This document shows positions 1-8,127 of a DNA stretch of 48,038 bases, piece after piece (within the stretch, counting starts at the first letter, position 1; each line of letters opens with the position of its first letter). Made by a program: the position numbers and the translations under genes. Where the stretch lies: NCBI GenBank assembly GCA_003485325.1, contig DMZI01000016.1, forward strand, positions 62,550 to 110,587. The letters run 5' to 3'. Source of the DNA: Desulfotomaculum sp. (lineage in GTDB: Bacteria; Bacillota; Desulfotomaculia; Desulfotomaculales; Nap2-2B). The notes below the pieces were generated by a model that had not been told where the DNA came from, did no database searches, and was given only the letters and a program-made list of their open reading frames with translations.

Positions 1-157
1 AACTCGTTCACCCTCGGGCTCGGTAAAACTCGGCGCCATGCGCCTCAAACAGTTACCTCGCTTTACCTCGGGTTCACTCGTTCTTCGAATGAAGGCTCAA
101 AATCGCACTTAAGGCATTGCCCTCCCTTTGCTGATGAATTTTCATCCTCCTGCTGGT
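1..157 (-). repeat. Dispersed repeat, copy 1 (inverted relative to copy 2 at 28806-28957)
   Basis: The reverse complement of this stretch matches 28806-28957. The best part, positions 1-119 against 28838-28957, differs at only a few bases with one small indel. Similarity continues more weakly to about 157, including a GGAGG-like block just outside the core. The core is built of short phased CTCG/TTCAC blocks and has no convincing reading frame. The window starts inside the repeat, so its true outer end is unknown. I do not recognise the family. Confidence 0.85.
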
Positions 158-481
158 GTCACTTTAGCGGCATGGATGTCTATCCTGAAAATAGTCTTTT
201 CGTATAATTGTCCGGTGAACCCGGTGTTATCAACGCTCTCTCCGTGCTTAACGCCGAAAGCAGTAAAGCTCGTTTCGGACCGGACTGGCGGTGCTGCAAA
301 GGCGGCTTAAGCCGCTGGTTTCGCCCCGTCGTCCGGTTTCCCTCAACTTTGCTTAACTGCTGTTACCGCCGCTGCGCAAGTCGTTCACTTTTGAAAACAC
401 CGTGCCCTTTGGACTGTTTTACTGAATACTTATGGTTGGTTTTTGTCTGACGGTTAGTTTTTAGACAAGGAAAGAACTGCC
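158..481. other. Gene-free stretch upstream of menE
   Basis: The short open frames here have no ribosome site and no recognisable protein. A 14-bp perfect palindrome (GCGGCTTAAGCCGC) lies at 302-315. A purine-rich site, AAGGAAAG, at about 468-475 sits at the right distance to serve the menE start. I see no clear promoter. Confidence 0.5.
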
Positions 482-1843
482 ATGAACTGGTTGAAGAAGC
501 AATCGATGGAAATACCGAATAAAAAGTTTATCAACGGGCTGACTTTTTTAGAAGTGTATGAACGTGTTGCCGATCTGGCTTGCAGATTGAACACTTATGT
601 GAAAGATCAGAGCAGGGTGGCTCTTTACGCCCATAATTCCGAGGAAATGGCCCTGTTTTTCCTTGCCCTGCTGTCTCTGGAAACAGAAGTGCTGATGCTG
701 AATACCCGTTTGACAAATGAGGAAATGACGAAACAACTGAAAGTTTTAGGTATTAGAGTGGCTTTTTCTCAGGATGACACTTTCATCTCATTTCATGAAG
801 TATTACGAAATGGGGTCCGGGAAAAATTGTCTTTGGCCGAAAAATTTAAGCCGGAACAAATAGCGGTGATTATGAATACAAGTGCGACCAGCGGTGAATT
901 CAAATCCGTACCCTTGAGATGGAAACAGTTTGACGCTCATGTTCAGGCGTCGCAGAAAAGCCTGGGGGTTACAGAAGAAGACAACTGGCTGCTGGCGCTG
1001 CCCATGTATCATATTGGCGGGCTAACGATTTTGCTGCGCAGTTTGTACAACGGTACAAGAGTTACCCTGATGGAGAAGTTCGATCAAGAAAAGATGCAGA
1101 AACTCATTGAAAGCGCCGCTGTCAATATGATATCGGTTGTACCGACGATGCTTAACAGGATTATTGACCGCATTGGTGAGCATCGTTTGCGGGTGGTTCT
1201 TGTCGGCGGTGAATTTATTCCGAAACCGCTGGTCGAAAGATGCTTGAAGAAAAATATCCCGATCTATAAAACCTATGGTATGACGGAAACAACCAGCCAA
1301 TCGACAACCTTTTCCGTTTTGGAGTATCCGCATAAATGGGACTCAGTCGGATTGCCCCTTGAAAACGTTAAAATTCGCATCGGAGATCCCGATGAAGATG
1401 GAATCGGCAAGGTTCTTCTCCAAAGCCCGATGTTGATGGACGGATATATCGGCCATGAGCCAATTGCCGGTTTTTTTAATACCGAAGACATAGGATATAT
1501 TGATGAAGACGGTTTTTTATATATCCTTGATCGCCGCGAAAATATCATCATTTCCGGTGGGGAAAATATCTATCCTGAGGAAATCGAAAATGTTCTTTAC
1601 GCTCATCCCGGGATATCCGAATGTGCGATTGTCGGGAAAAAAGATGCCAAATGGGGGCAAGTTCCGGTATTATTCGTTGTATCATCATTAGATGAAGACT
1701 TCATATTTAATTATCTGGCTGAGAGAATTTCCAGATATAAACTTCCAAAAAGTATATATTTTATGGACGAGCTTCCCAAAAATTCATCCGGCAAGATATT
1801 AAAAAAGGATCTGGCAAAACGTTATGCGGATAGAAAGAATTGA
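482..1843 (+). CDS. menE: o-Succinylbenzoate--CoA ligase (MenE)
   Basis: MenE activates o-succinylbenzoate to its CoA thioester through an acyl-adenylate, late in classical menaquinone synthesis, in the cytosol. The 453-residue protein has the layout of the ANL adenylate-forming family. It shows a P-loop-like TSATSGEFKSVP at about residues 132-143 (a diverged form of TSGTTGxPKGV), YKTYGMTETT at about 262-271, a hinge with LDRRENIIISGGENIYPEE from about 347, and NSSGKILKK near the C-terminus carrying the probable catalytic lysine. The length is typical of MenE and shorter than most acyl-CoA synthetases. The ATG follows AAGGAAAG. The last 20 bp overlap menC, so the two are translationally coupled, and the neighbouring menC and menA support the substrate assignment. 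Other men genes are not in the window. Confidence 0.9.
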   Translation: MNWLKKQSMEIPNKKFINGLTFLEVYERVADLACRLNTYVKDQSRVALYAHNSEEMALFFLALLSLETEVLMLNTRLTNEEMTKQLKVLGIRVAFSQDDTFISFHEVLRNGVREKLSLAEKFKPEQIAVIMNTSATSGEFKSVPLRWKQFDAHVQASQKSLGVTEEDNWLLALPMYHIGGLTILLRSLYNGTRVTLMEKFDQEKMQKLIESAAVNMISVVPTMLNRIIDRIGEHRLRVVLVGGEFIPKPLVERCLKKNIPIYKTYGMTETTSQSTTFSVLEYPHKWDSVGLPLENVKIRIGDPDEDGIGKVLLQSPMLMDGYIGHEPIAGFFNTEDIGYIDEDGFLYILDRRENIIISGGENIYPEEIENVLYAHPGISECAIVGKKDAKWGQVPVLFVVSSLDEDFIFNYLAERISRYKLPKSIYFMDELPKNSSGKILKKDLAKRYADRKN

Positions 1844-2942
1844 GCTTTTTCAGATCAGAATGCCTATAAAATTTATCTTTAAAACATCCCAAACCAGCGT
1901 TAATTACCGGGAGACCATTGTGGTTAAAGCCGCAGACGAACTGGGATATATTGGCTACGGAGAAGTTGTGGCTTTCAATGAACCGTTCTATACCAGGGAA
2001 ACATTAAAAGAATCCAAGAATTTCTTGATTAATAGAGTTCTTCCCAACACGGTTCATCAAGAGATTCAGCATCCCTTTGATATTCATAAGAAGCATGATC
2101 TGACCTACCCCATGGCCGTCGCCGGTTTGGAGAATGCCCTGACGGATTTGTACGCCAGGCGACGGCGGCAGTCGATTATGGATGTTGTATTTGATGAAGA
2201 AACCCGTAATACGATTTATGCGGGCATTGTTTTAGGCGATCTGGACATTCCGGTCCTCATGCAGCAAATCGATTCTTACCGTCAAGAAGGGTATGTCCGT
2301 TTTAAAATAAAAATTAAACCGGAGGACGGATTGTCAAAATTAAGGGCAATAAGAGAAAAGCACCCGGATATTCAATTATTGGCCGACGCCAATCGGAGCT
2401 ATGGGTTTAAACAGATTCATGAATTGAAAAGATTGGATGGGCTGGACTTGCTCTGTATAGAAGAACCGCTGGCTGCCCCGGATTTCGCGGCCTACCGGAA
2501 ACTTCAGGAAGAGATAAAAACGCCGGTATGTTTGGACGAAAGCATCCAGATAGTGGATGATCTAAAAAGAGCAGTTCAGTTCCAGGCCTGCAAGGTTGTA
2601 AATATAAAAGTGGGCCGTGTCGGCGGATTGTATTATGCAAGGCAAATGATCGAGTTATGCAGAGAGCACGGTATTTATTATTGGATAGGAAGTATGATTG
2701 AAAGTGGTGTTTCAAAAATACTGCACGTTCATTTGGCAAGCTTGAAAGACGCCTATATTCCCGGGGATCTGTCACAATCCCGGCGGTATTTTGTCAAAGA
2801 TATCATTCGACCAGAAATTACAGTTGAAAAAGGTATGATTGAAGTACCCAAAGGTTATGGTTTAGGCGTTGAAATCGATGAGAGCTCTTTAAATGAATTC
2901 ACCGTTGACCACATCCAAACAGGTGATGGTGAACGGCAATGA
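1824..2942 (+). CDS. menC: o-Succinylbenzoate synthase (MenC), enolase superfamily
   Basis: MenC dehydrates SHCHC to o-succinylbenzoate, the substrate of MenE. The 372-residue protein shows the enolase-superfamily barrel residues in order: the KxK motif in FKIKIKP at about 160-166, the metal ligands in DANRS (about 188), EEP (about 213) and DES (about 239), then the second base lysine in NIKVGRVGG (about 262), followed by GSMIESG. This is the Firmicute-type MenC, a group that also contains N-acylamino acid racemases. The men context favours the synthase, but some racemase activity cannot be excluded. The start lies inside the end of menE (20 bp overlap). The stop is 2 bp from the convergent menA stop, with no room for a conventional terminator between them. 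Confidence 0.88.
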   Translation: MRIERIELFQIRMPIKFIFKTSQTSVNYRETIVVKAADELGYIGYGEVVAFNEPFYTRETLKESKNFLINRVLPNTVHQEIQHPFDIHKKHDLTYPMAVAGLENALTDLYARRRRQSIMDVVFDEETRNTIYAGIVLGDLDIPVLMQQIDSYRQEGYVRFKIKIKPEDGLSKLRAIREKHPDIQLLADANRSYGFKQIHELKRLDGLDLLCIEEPLAAPDFAAYRKLQEEIKTPVCLDESIQIVDDLKRAVQFQACKVVNIKVGRVGGLYYARQMIELCREHGIYYWIGSMIESGVSKILHVHLASLKDAYIPGDLSQSRRYFVKDIIRPEITVEKGMIEVPKGYGLGVEIDESSLNEFTVDHIQTGDGERQ

Positions 2943-2944
2943 AT

Positions 2945-3907
2945 TTAGCGGAATGATTTGGAAATAATGCTTAAGACTAAGCCTGTCGTTAACAGAAGTC
3001 CAAAAATGGTATTGGTCAGGGCTACATCTTTCATACCCGGCATCATTTCAATTGGCAGGGTTTTCCCCTTAAAACTGCGTACGGCCTTGGATGCTTTTGG
3101 AATGCTGAGCAGTACCAGCAAAGACCACAGCGTCATTACCTGAAACAGGACAAGCCCTGTTGTCCACAGATAGGTGAAAATAAACATCCCGCCCAAAAAC
3201 TTGACTGCTCTTTCGTGTCCCAAAAGGATAGCCAATGTATGCCGCCCGTTCTTTTGATCTCCATCCAGATCGCGGATATTATTGCTCATTAAAATCGCCC
3301 CGGTAAGAAGAAAGCTGGGGACAGAAATCAAAAAGCTGTTTAAAGTTACAGTACCTGTCTGAATAAAATAGGAAAGAAGAACAATTCCTGTGCCCATAAA
3401 GGTCCCGGCAAACAATTCACCCAGAAAAGTGTAGGCGATCGGATACGGGCCACCGGTGTAGAGATATCCTACAGCCATACATACGGCGCCAATCAATGCC
3501 AGCCACCAGCTGCTGCTGATACAAATATAGACACCTAAAAGCGCGGCAATGGCCAGGCAGGCCAAAGCAAGATATAAAACGGTATTTGCCTTTACCCCGT
3601 CGTTTGTGATTGCTCCGGCAATGCCTACGGACTCTGCGGTATCCAGACCCCGTTTGAAATCATAGTATTCATTGAACATATTGGTTGCTGCCTGGATCAA
3701 GACGGACGCGGTCAACATAGCTCCCAACAGTAATAAATGTAGGCGGGCGCTATCCAGATAGGCCAGTGCGGAACCGATAAGAACAGGGACAAAGGAAGCG
3801 GTCAGGGTATGCGGACGGAACAACCTCCACAGAATATTTCTCCCGCCCGTTTTCCGGCTGGTATATACTTTTATTCCAGGTGTTGATTGGTTTAACTCCA
3901 GTGACAT
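2945..3907 (-). CDS. menA: 1,4-Dihydroxy-2-naphthoate polyprenyltransferase (MenA)
   Basis: MenA attaches the polyprenyl tail to 1,4-dihydroxy-2-naphthoate at the membrane, giving demethylmenaquinone. The 320-residue protein is a polytopic UbiA-family prenyltransferase. It has the first Asp-rich motif as NMFNEYYDFKRGLD (about residues 76-89), the second as NIRDLDGDQKNGRH (about 205-218), and many hydrophobic helices between. It is transcribed towards menEC from its own upstream region, which holds a perfect dyad at 3949-3963. Other UbiA enzymes are possible in principle, but the motifs and the men neighbours fit MenA. Confidence 0.9.
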   Translation of the reverse strand: MSLELNQSTPGIKVYTSRKTGGRNILWRLFRPHTLTASFVPVLIGSALAYLDSARLHLLLLGAMLTASVLIQAATNMFNEYYDFKRGLDTAESVGIAGAITNDGVKANTVLYLALACLAIAALLGVYICISSSWWLALIGAVCMAVGYLYTGGPYPIAYTFLGELFAGTFMGTGIVLLSYFIQTGTVTLNSFLISVPSFLLTGAILMSNNIRDLDGDQKNGRHTLAILLGHERAVKFLGGMFIFTYLWTTGLVLFQVMTLWSLLVLLSIPKASKAVRSFKGKTLPIEMMPGMKDVALTNTIFGLLLTTGLVLSIISKSFR

Positions 3908-3948
3908 TGATTTTTTACCTCAAAAAAAGCATCTAAACTTTTAAATTA

Positions 3949-3963
3949 GGAACAAATTGTTCC
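3949..3963. promoter_or_regulatory. Perfect dyad GGAACAAATTGTTCC upstream of menA
   Basis: A 15-bp palindrome with 7-bp arms lies about 42 bp before the menA start codon, where a repressor operator would be expected. It resembles a LexA box, but the GAAC and GTTC halves are five bases apart and the clostridial/Bacillus box has four. The binding protein is unknown. Confidence 0.35.
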
Positions 3964-4083
3964 CTCGTCAACTATTACACAAAAATTTGTTTTATGCAAT
4001 GTCAAAGCTTGTTAGCTCGAGATTGCAGATAAATAGTGACAATCGCGAATATAAAAATATATATAAAATTTCTGAAATAACTG

Positions 4084-4112
4084 TTGACAAACTAAAACAG
4101 CGATCATATAAT
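4084..4112 (+). promoter_or_regulatory. Consensus sigma-A promoter for the candidate RNA at 4119-4690
   Basis: TTGACA at 4084-4089 and TATAAT at 4107-4112 are separated by exactly 17 bp, a perfect match to the vegetative consensus. No credible reading frame with a ribosome site follows, so the product is probably an untranslated RNA starting near 4119. It is the strongest promoter-like site I found in the window. Confidence 0.8.
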
Positions 4113-4206
4113 ACATATATCCGGGAAATAGCAATAGCTAAAGTAGTGGAGACGACCAAGAGTAAACCGTTAGCCAGGCGAGGAGTACCGGTGGAAAGCT
4201 GGAAAG

Positions 4207-4312
4207 CGTTGTGATTAACAACCTCCAAGTCTGGAGAATAAACGGGAACAAAAGGAAGGGGTAAAACCCGACCGGACTCTGAGGTAAAAAGGAGGGAGCG
4301 TTTAACAGCGCC
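4207..4312 (+). repeat. Internal RNA module, copy 1
   Basis: This copy aligns with 4528-4632 over its whole length with small indels. It shares GTTGTGATTAACAA, an AATAAACGGG block, AGGAAGGGGTAAAACCCG and GGTAAAAAGGAGGG. The closing hairpin here is GCGTT-TAAC-AGCGC. Confidence 0.8.
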
Positions 4313-4527
4313 AACCAACTTGTCTCCGGGAAACGGTGAAAACTAGAGTAGCGGAATTGCCCTAATAGCAACCCGGTAAGCAAGGTGCGTAAAAGCTGGT
4401 TTTAGGGGATTTGATAACCGGCGTAAAAAAGAAATGAAAGTCCGCAAGGTTAAGTAAGGAATTTTTTAAGGGCTGAGAAGCTTATCTCTTGAAAGCAGGG
4501 GCACACCGGGCTGATTCTCCAGGGAGG

Positions 4528-4632
4528 GGTTGTGATTAACAATCTCGAAGTCCGGGGAATAAACGGGGAGTAGGAAGGGGTAAAACCCGGCCGAGCTTTA
4601 GGGTAAAAAGGAGGGGAGTGCTTAATTGCACT
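4528..4632 (+). repeat. Internal RNA module, copy 2
   Basis: This is the direct repeat of 4207-4312. Its closing hairpin is AGTGC-TTAATT-GCACT, with base changes on both arms relative to copy 1. Confidence 0.8.
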
Positions 4633-4642
4633 ATCCTAAAGG

Positions 4643-4690
4643 ATAAGAGCAGGGGGCAGCTGAGAAGCGCCGTAAAGATCCTGCTCTTAT
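4643..4690 (+). terminator. 3' stem of the candidate RNA, possible terminator
   Basis: ATAAGAGCAGG (4643-4653) pairs perfectly with CCTGCTCTTAT (4680-4690) around a 26-nt interior. The sequence after it is A/T-rich (TCTATTATATAG) but is not a pure T run, so it may be a weak terminator or simply the closing helix of the RNA. Confidence 0.5.
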
Positions 4691-4848
4691 TCTATTATAT
4701 AGCCCTGCTTTTTAGCCGTAACTAAAGATATGTAAAAAACCCCGGATTGTATTTCCTTTTTACTGCTAATCTTTTAAACACTCATCCAATTTGTAAAAAA
4801 CGCAGGAGCCAGGGCCTGTCTTTTCGTGTTATGTGTCTGTTTTTCAGG

Positions 4849-5241
4849 TTACTGTGTGGCGTTTTGCTGCAAGGGGCACTTTAAACCTCCCCGTCCAAAA
4901 CCTTTCATTCGCCCCATCCCCGGACCGGGGACTAAACCTTTTTCCTTCATCTTGTTATAATTGTCGGTCATTTTCGTGATGATCAGATTGGCCTGATCCT
5001 GAGTAATAACACCGAAATCAACATATTTTTGAATCATTTGCTTTTGTAGGTTAAGCATTTGCTGAGATATTTTGTATAAATCTGCTTTCTGGGCGTCGGT
5101 GAGCTTTTGCGCAAGATAGTTTTTCTGAAAACTGGCGTTAGGTGCCTGTTTATTATCTGCATTATTGCTTGCAAAGGCAACTGGCAGTGAAACTGCAATA
5201 AGCAGCAGGGCGGCTATTGCAATGAGCAATACCTTTTTCAT
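4849..5241 (-). CDS. DUF2680 family secreted protein
   Basis: The protein has 130 residues. A signal peptide occupies about residues 1-24 (MKK, a long hydrophobic core, then AFAS), so it is exported. The middle contains LTDAQKADLYKISQQMLNLQKQMIQKYVDFGVIT, here split as the helix LTDAQKADLYKIS followed by KYVDFGVITQDQAN, which is the pattern of DUF2680 (YckD-like) proteins common in Firmicutes. The function is unknown. The tail is rich in Gly and Met (PGPGMGRMKGFGRGG) and ends with a lone Cys, so surface or metal binding is possible. The start is secure because AAAGGAGGTGTGATGG immediately precedes the ATG. It appears monocistronic. Confidence 0.8.
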   Translation of the reverse strand: MKKVLLIAIAALLLIAVSLPVAFASNNADNKQAPNASFQKNYLAQKLTDAQKADLYKISQQMLNLQKQMIQKYVDFGVITQDQANLIITKMTDNYNKMKEKGLVPGPGMGRMKGFGRGGLKCPLQQNATQ

Positions 5242-5507
5242 CCATCACACCTCCTTTCAAAAGCTAGTAAGAAGCTTAGCCAAAAAATGCGTCAAAAACT
5301 GGGCAAAATAAGCAACAAACGAATACATTTTTAATGTTCCCTGATCGTGTCTAAAAAATAACACCAATTCGCCGCAATATTGTTATAAAATTACCTGGGG
5401 AGGCGTTTTAAGGGTTAAGCATGGGTCAAGCATGGGGACGTTCATCTTGCTTCCGGAAGGTCTGAAACCTGTTGAAGAAGAATCCTGCCTGGCGGCAGTC
5501 CTAATAT

Positions 5508-6450
5508 TTAAGCGGCCTGTTTTTTGACTGTGCTCCCATCAGATGAGAACACGATTATACCGAGTTGATCGGTTCTTAAAACCTTAATGCCTGCTTTTTC
5601 AAGTTTGGCGGTGGTCTTTTCACTGGGGTGGCCGTAATCATTCCCGGCGCCTACGGAAATTACGGCATATTGCGGGGATACGGCCGCTAAAAACCTTATT
5701 GAACTGGAGTGACTGCTTCCGTGATGTCCGACTTTTTAAACGTCTGCCTTTAAATCGGCGCCGGAGGCAATCATCTGGGCTTCAGACATTGTTCCTGCAT
5801 CTCCGGTAAGCAAAAAAGCTGTTTTGCCGTACCGTATCCGTGTTACCGTAGAATAGTTGTTTAAATCATCGTATCCCGTTTCAACCGGGGCAATAAAGCT
5901 TACTTCCAGTTTATCCTGCTTTGAGACTACCACTCCCGCCTTCGCTGTTTTTATTTTAAGTCCTTTCCTCTCAATCAAAAGAAGCGCGTCCTCAAAGACC
6001 TTTTTGTTGGCCCTTACCTTCGGCATGTAAACACTGCCTATTTCAAGATTCTCTAAAACGTTTTCAAGGCCTCCGATGTGATCAACATGCGGGTGCGTTG
6101 CAACGAGGTAATCGAGTTTCTTGATTCCCTGTTTTCCTAGCTAGATAAGATACAATATACTGCCCGTTCTCGTGAGGACCTGCGTCAATAAGCATATTTT
6201 CACCGTTGGGGAATTGGACCAAGATTGAATCACCCTGTCCGACGTCGAGAAAGTGCATCTTTAAATTGCCATTTATCTTTTCAGAGTCTAATGAGGGAAC
6301 AGTGTTTGACGGTTGTTTTTCCGTCTGTGCCGTGCTTCCCGACTTGCCGACCGGTTGCGTGCCGGCGTTTTCAACTTGATTTGTCCTGCAGCCGGTGAAG
6401 GCAACGATCAGCAGCAATAAGAGTATCGCATAAATCCTTGCCGCGCGCAT
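5508..6450 (-). pseudogene. Decayed ComEC-like metallo-beta-lactamase-fold lipoprotein
   Basis: The reading starts as a lipoprotein (hydrophobic core then FTGC, residues about 1-20), followed by a low-complexity linker and MHFLDVGQGDSILVQFPNG, the hallmark start of the ComEC/Rec2 metallo-hydrolase domain. The metal-binding segment THPHVDHIGG is still encoded but in a shifted frame: an extra base in the T4 run at 6132-6135 breaks the reading. The restored frame continues through LLTGDAG to an in-frame TAA at 5736-5738, where homologues read DVLKVGHHGS; KVGHHGSSHS and the C-terminal strands follow in the same frame to the true stop at 5508. So there is one frameshift and one nonsense change. 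Intact relatives are extracellular hydrolases or nucleases of unclear substrate. Confidence 0.8.
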
Positions 6451-6456
6451 TTTCGA

Positions 6457-6654
6457 CTACTCCTCAAACAAACGGCCCGCCAGCTTATCGGAGCTTTCCT
6501 GCGGGTCATTGTTCTTTTTTGATCAATAGTGACTGCCAGGTTAATCAAATCCCCTTCCTTCGCATTTTTAGGCAGCAACGCCCTGGGAAGGTTAAATGTT
6601 TTTTCTCCGTACAATTACCGCCCAGCTTCCTTCAAAGCGGTCAATAACCATCAT
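6457..6654 (-). pseudogene. Decayed DUF3006 gene
   Basis: The N-terminus MVIDRFEGSWAV and the continuation YGEKTFNLPRALLPKNAKEG belong to the DUF3006 family, small proteins normally encoded just before the ComEC-like hydrolase, as here. The first frame breaks near 6610. The second frame breaks at the T3 run 6495-6497, after which the proper C-terminus SSDKLAGRLFEE and a TAG are found in the original frame. The stop lies 6 bp before the ATG of the hydrolase gene, so the two were an operon and both are damaged. Confidence 0.7.
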
Positions 6655-6894
6655 GGGGAAAACACCGCCCTTCGTTTTGTGCAAATAAAAAATTATAACA
6701 TTATTCTACCATATTGAGTCTGTTTAATTACCGGGAAACAACTTTTCGCACTATTTCACTAATGTGTAACTAAAGGAATCATTCACATCTTCAAAGGGAT
6801 CAAAATTAAAAAAGTTTTTGTTGCAATGTTAATTGTATAATTGTAATATAGAGAAATAGCGATAATAGAAAGGAGGTTATTTGAAAGAGTTCTG

Positions 6895-7194
6895 ATGATC
6901 GACATTAAAAGCTATGAGGAAAAAGCTGATTTGCTTAAAGCGCTGGCACACCCGGTCAGGCTTTGTATCGTGCACGGGCTTATGGAAAACCAATGCAATG
7001 TAAATAAAATGACAGCTTGTCTTGAAATGCCCCAGTCGACCGTTTCCCAGCAGTTGGGGATCTTGCGGAATAAGGGAATTATTAAGGGAAGGCGTCAGGG
7101 AACAGAGATTTGCTATGAGGTTGTGAACGCCCAGGTCAGGCAGATTGTTAGCTTAATACTGGATAACGGATTAGATTTTAATAACAAACAGTAG
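6895..7194 (+). CDS. ArsR/SmtB-family transcriptional regulator
   Basis: The 99-residue protein has a winged helix-turn-helix. ADLLKALAHPVRLCIVHGL is the typical ArsR helix 1-2 segment, MPQSTVSQQLGILRNKGII is the recognition helix, and GRRQGTEICYEV is the wing. Cysteines occur at LCIV, QCNV, ACLE and ICYE, but not as the CxC metal site of ArsR, so the inducer may be a redox or sulfur signal; this is inference. It sits 1 bp ahead of a flavin disulfide reductase gene, a pairing seen for sulfur- and thiol-responsive operons. The ATG is 18 nt from an AGGAGG (6871-6876), which is far; CTG at 6892 is an alternative. A TATAAT lies at 6836-6841 without a good -35. Confidence 0.8.
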   Translation: MIDIKSYEEKADLLKALAHPVRLCIVHGLMENQCNVNKMTACLEMPQSTVSQQLGILRNKGIIKGRRQGTEICYEVVNAQVRQIVSLILDNGLDFNNKQ

Positions 7195-7195
7195 G

Positions 7196-7822
7196 ATGAG
7201 TAAGTCTATGGAGTCTGGGAATGTTGTAATAATCGGCGGTGTGGCCGCCGGTACAAAAGCAGCGGCTAAAGCCAGAAGGGAGAACCCCGATCTCAAAGTG
7301 ACGGTTTTAACAAGGGAGTCTTACGTTTCTTACGCCGGCTGCGGTCTTCCTTATTATATCGGTGATGTAATCAGGGAGGAAAAAGAACTCCTGGTCAAAA
7401 AGCCGGAAGACTTTCTCATCGATTACGACATTGACGTCATTACCGGCATTGAAGCATTAAAGATTGCGCCGGAAGAGAAAACTGTCACGGCTAAAGATTT
7501 AAGCGACGGCGCCGTCAGGGAGTTTAATTACGATAAACTTGTTTTGGCCACAGGCGCTTCACCTTCTATACCTCCTGTAAAAGGAAAAGAACTTGGCAAT
7601 ATCGTTACCGTACGCACACTTAGGGAAGCGTTTGCAATAAAAAAGCTGCTCAGGGAGCGTAACATAAAGAAAGCTGTAGTCGTCGGGGGTGGAATGATTG
7701 GCCTGGAGGTTGCTGAAAACCTGGTTCATACGGGGATAAAGACGACTGTTGTCGAACTGGCGCCTCATATAAAATGGCTCTTTCCCGCCAGGAGGACAAG
7801 GCTCTGCTGGAGAGCAACCTGA
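7196..7822 (+). pseudogene. Truncated CoA-disulfide reductase / NADH oxidase-like flavoprotein
   Basis: The first roughly 195 residues are good: the FAD motif VVIIGGVAAGTKAA, the redox-active cysteine in SYAGCGLPYY, LVLATGAS, and the NAD(P) motif VVVGGGMIGLEVAE. After VELAPHI the normal sequence is lost. A piece resembling the expected continuation (MALSRQEDKALLESNL) appears in another frame near 7771-7826 and then ends. More than half the expected length of about 450-560 residues is missing. An IS256 transposase tail lies within about 110 bp downstream, so insertion followed by deletion is a likely cause. A complete relative is at 22653-24428. The N-terminal fragment alone should not be an active enzyme. 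Confidence 0.8.
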
Positions 7823-7931
7823 GCGCCTGACGGGGTTCTGCCGGGGATAAACAGCGGAGTAACTCTTCAAGAGGTTGCCCCTTATCTTTTATTGTTATCC
7901 TTGCCAGAACAAAGGCGATAAACTCATTTTT

Positions 7932-8127
7932 TTATACTGCCAACTCAGATTCCAACCTATCGCCATAATATATAGCAAACTGTGAAAGGCAACTTTTCCA
8001 ATCCTTATGTGGCATTGTCCACTTCTTCGACGCTTCGGCAGTAGCCAGGTAAATGATTTTCTTCAATGCTTCATCAGTCGCTATTCTGGCAACCACCATC
8101 TGGCACAAGAAAGGATCCTGTTCCCGC
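7932..8127 (-). mobile_element. C-terminal remnant of an IS256/Mutator-family transposase
   Basis: The encoded segment TDEALKKIIYLATAEASKKWT, followed by KDWKSCLSQFAIYYGDRL, matches the conserved end of IS256-type transposases (NDDxLLKxLYLATxxIxKKWT and a DW...QLxIxF.ERL motif). The DDE catalytic region is gone. The open frame can be extended to 8162, but that part overlaps the end of the neighbouring gene. The remnant lies between a truncated flavoprotein gene and the 3' end of an exported-protein gene. I found no clear terminal inverted repeat. Confidence 0.7.

Larger units (their letters stand above)
4119..4690 (+). ncRNA. Candidate large structured non-coding RNA (about 570 nt)
   Basis: The stretch lies between a consensus promoter and a perfect 11-bp stem (4643-4653 with 4680-4690). 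It contains two related copies of a roughly 105-nt module, 4207-4312 and 4528-4632. Each has the same hairpins: TTGT/ACAA, GGG-TAAAA-CCC, and a third whose arms differ but still pair (GCGTT/AGCGC in copy 1, GTGC/GCAC in copy 2). That is a compensatory change within one molecule and argues for selection on RNA structure. The motif CTGAGAAGC also occurs twice, near 4472 and 4659. It does not look like RNase P, tmRNA, SRP RNA, 6S RNA or a group I or II intron. Large Firmicute RNAs such as OLE or ROOL have a similar size, but I cannot match their sequences from memory. Open frames crossing it are short and lack ribosome sites. Confidence 0.6.

Noticed and set aside
208..450. Open frame of 80 codons upstream of menE
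   Set aside because: There is no ribosome site, the composition is odd and there is no recognisable protein.
3949..3963. LexA box
   Set aside because: The GAAC and GTTC halves are separated by five bases, where the Gram-positive LexA site needs four.
3957..4214. Open frame of 85 codons in the menA-DUF2680 gap
   Set aside because: It has no ribosome site and runs through the consensus promoter and into the candidate RNA.
4380..4460. Group II intron 5' end (GTGCG start)
   Set aside because: No domain V with the AGC triad, no reverse transcriptase frame and no plausible 3' end were found.
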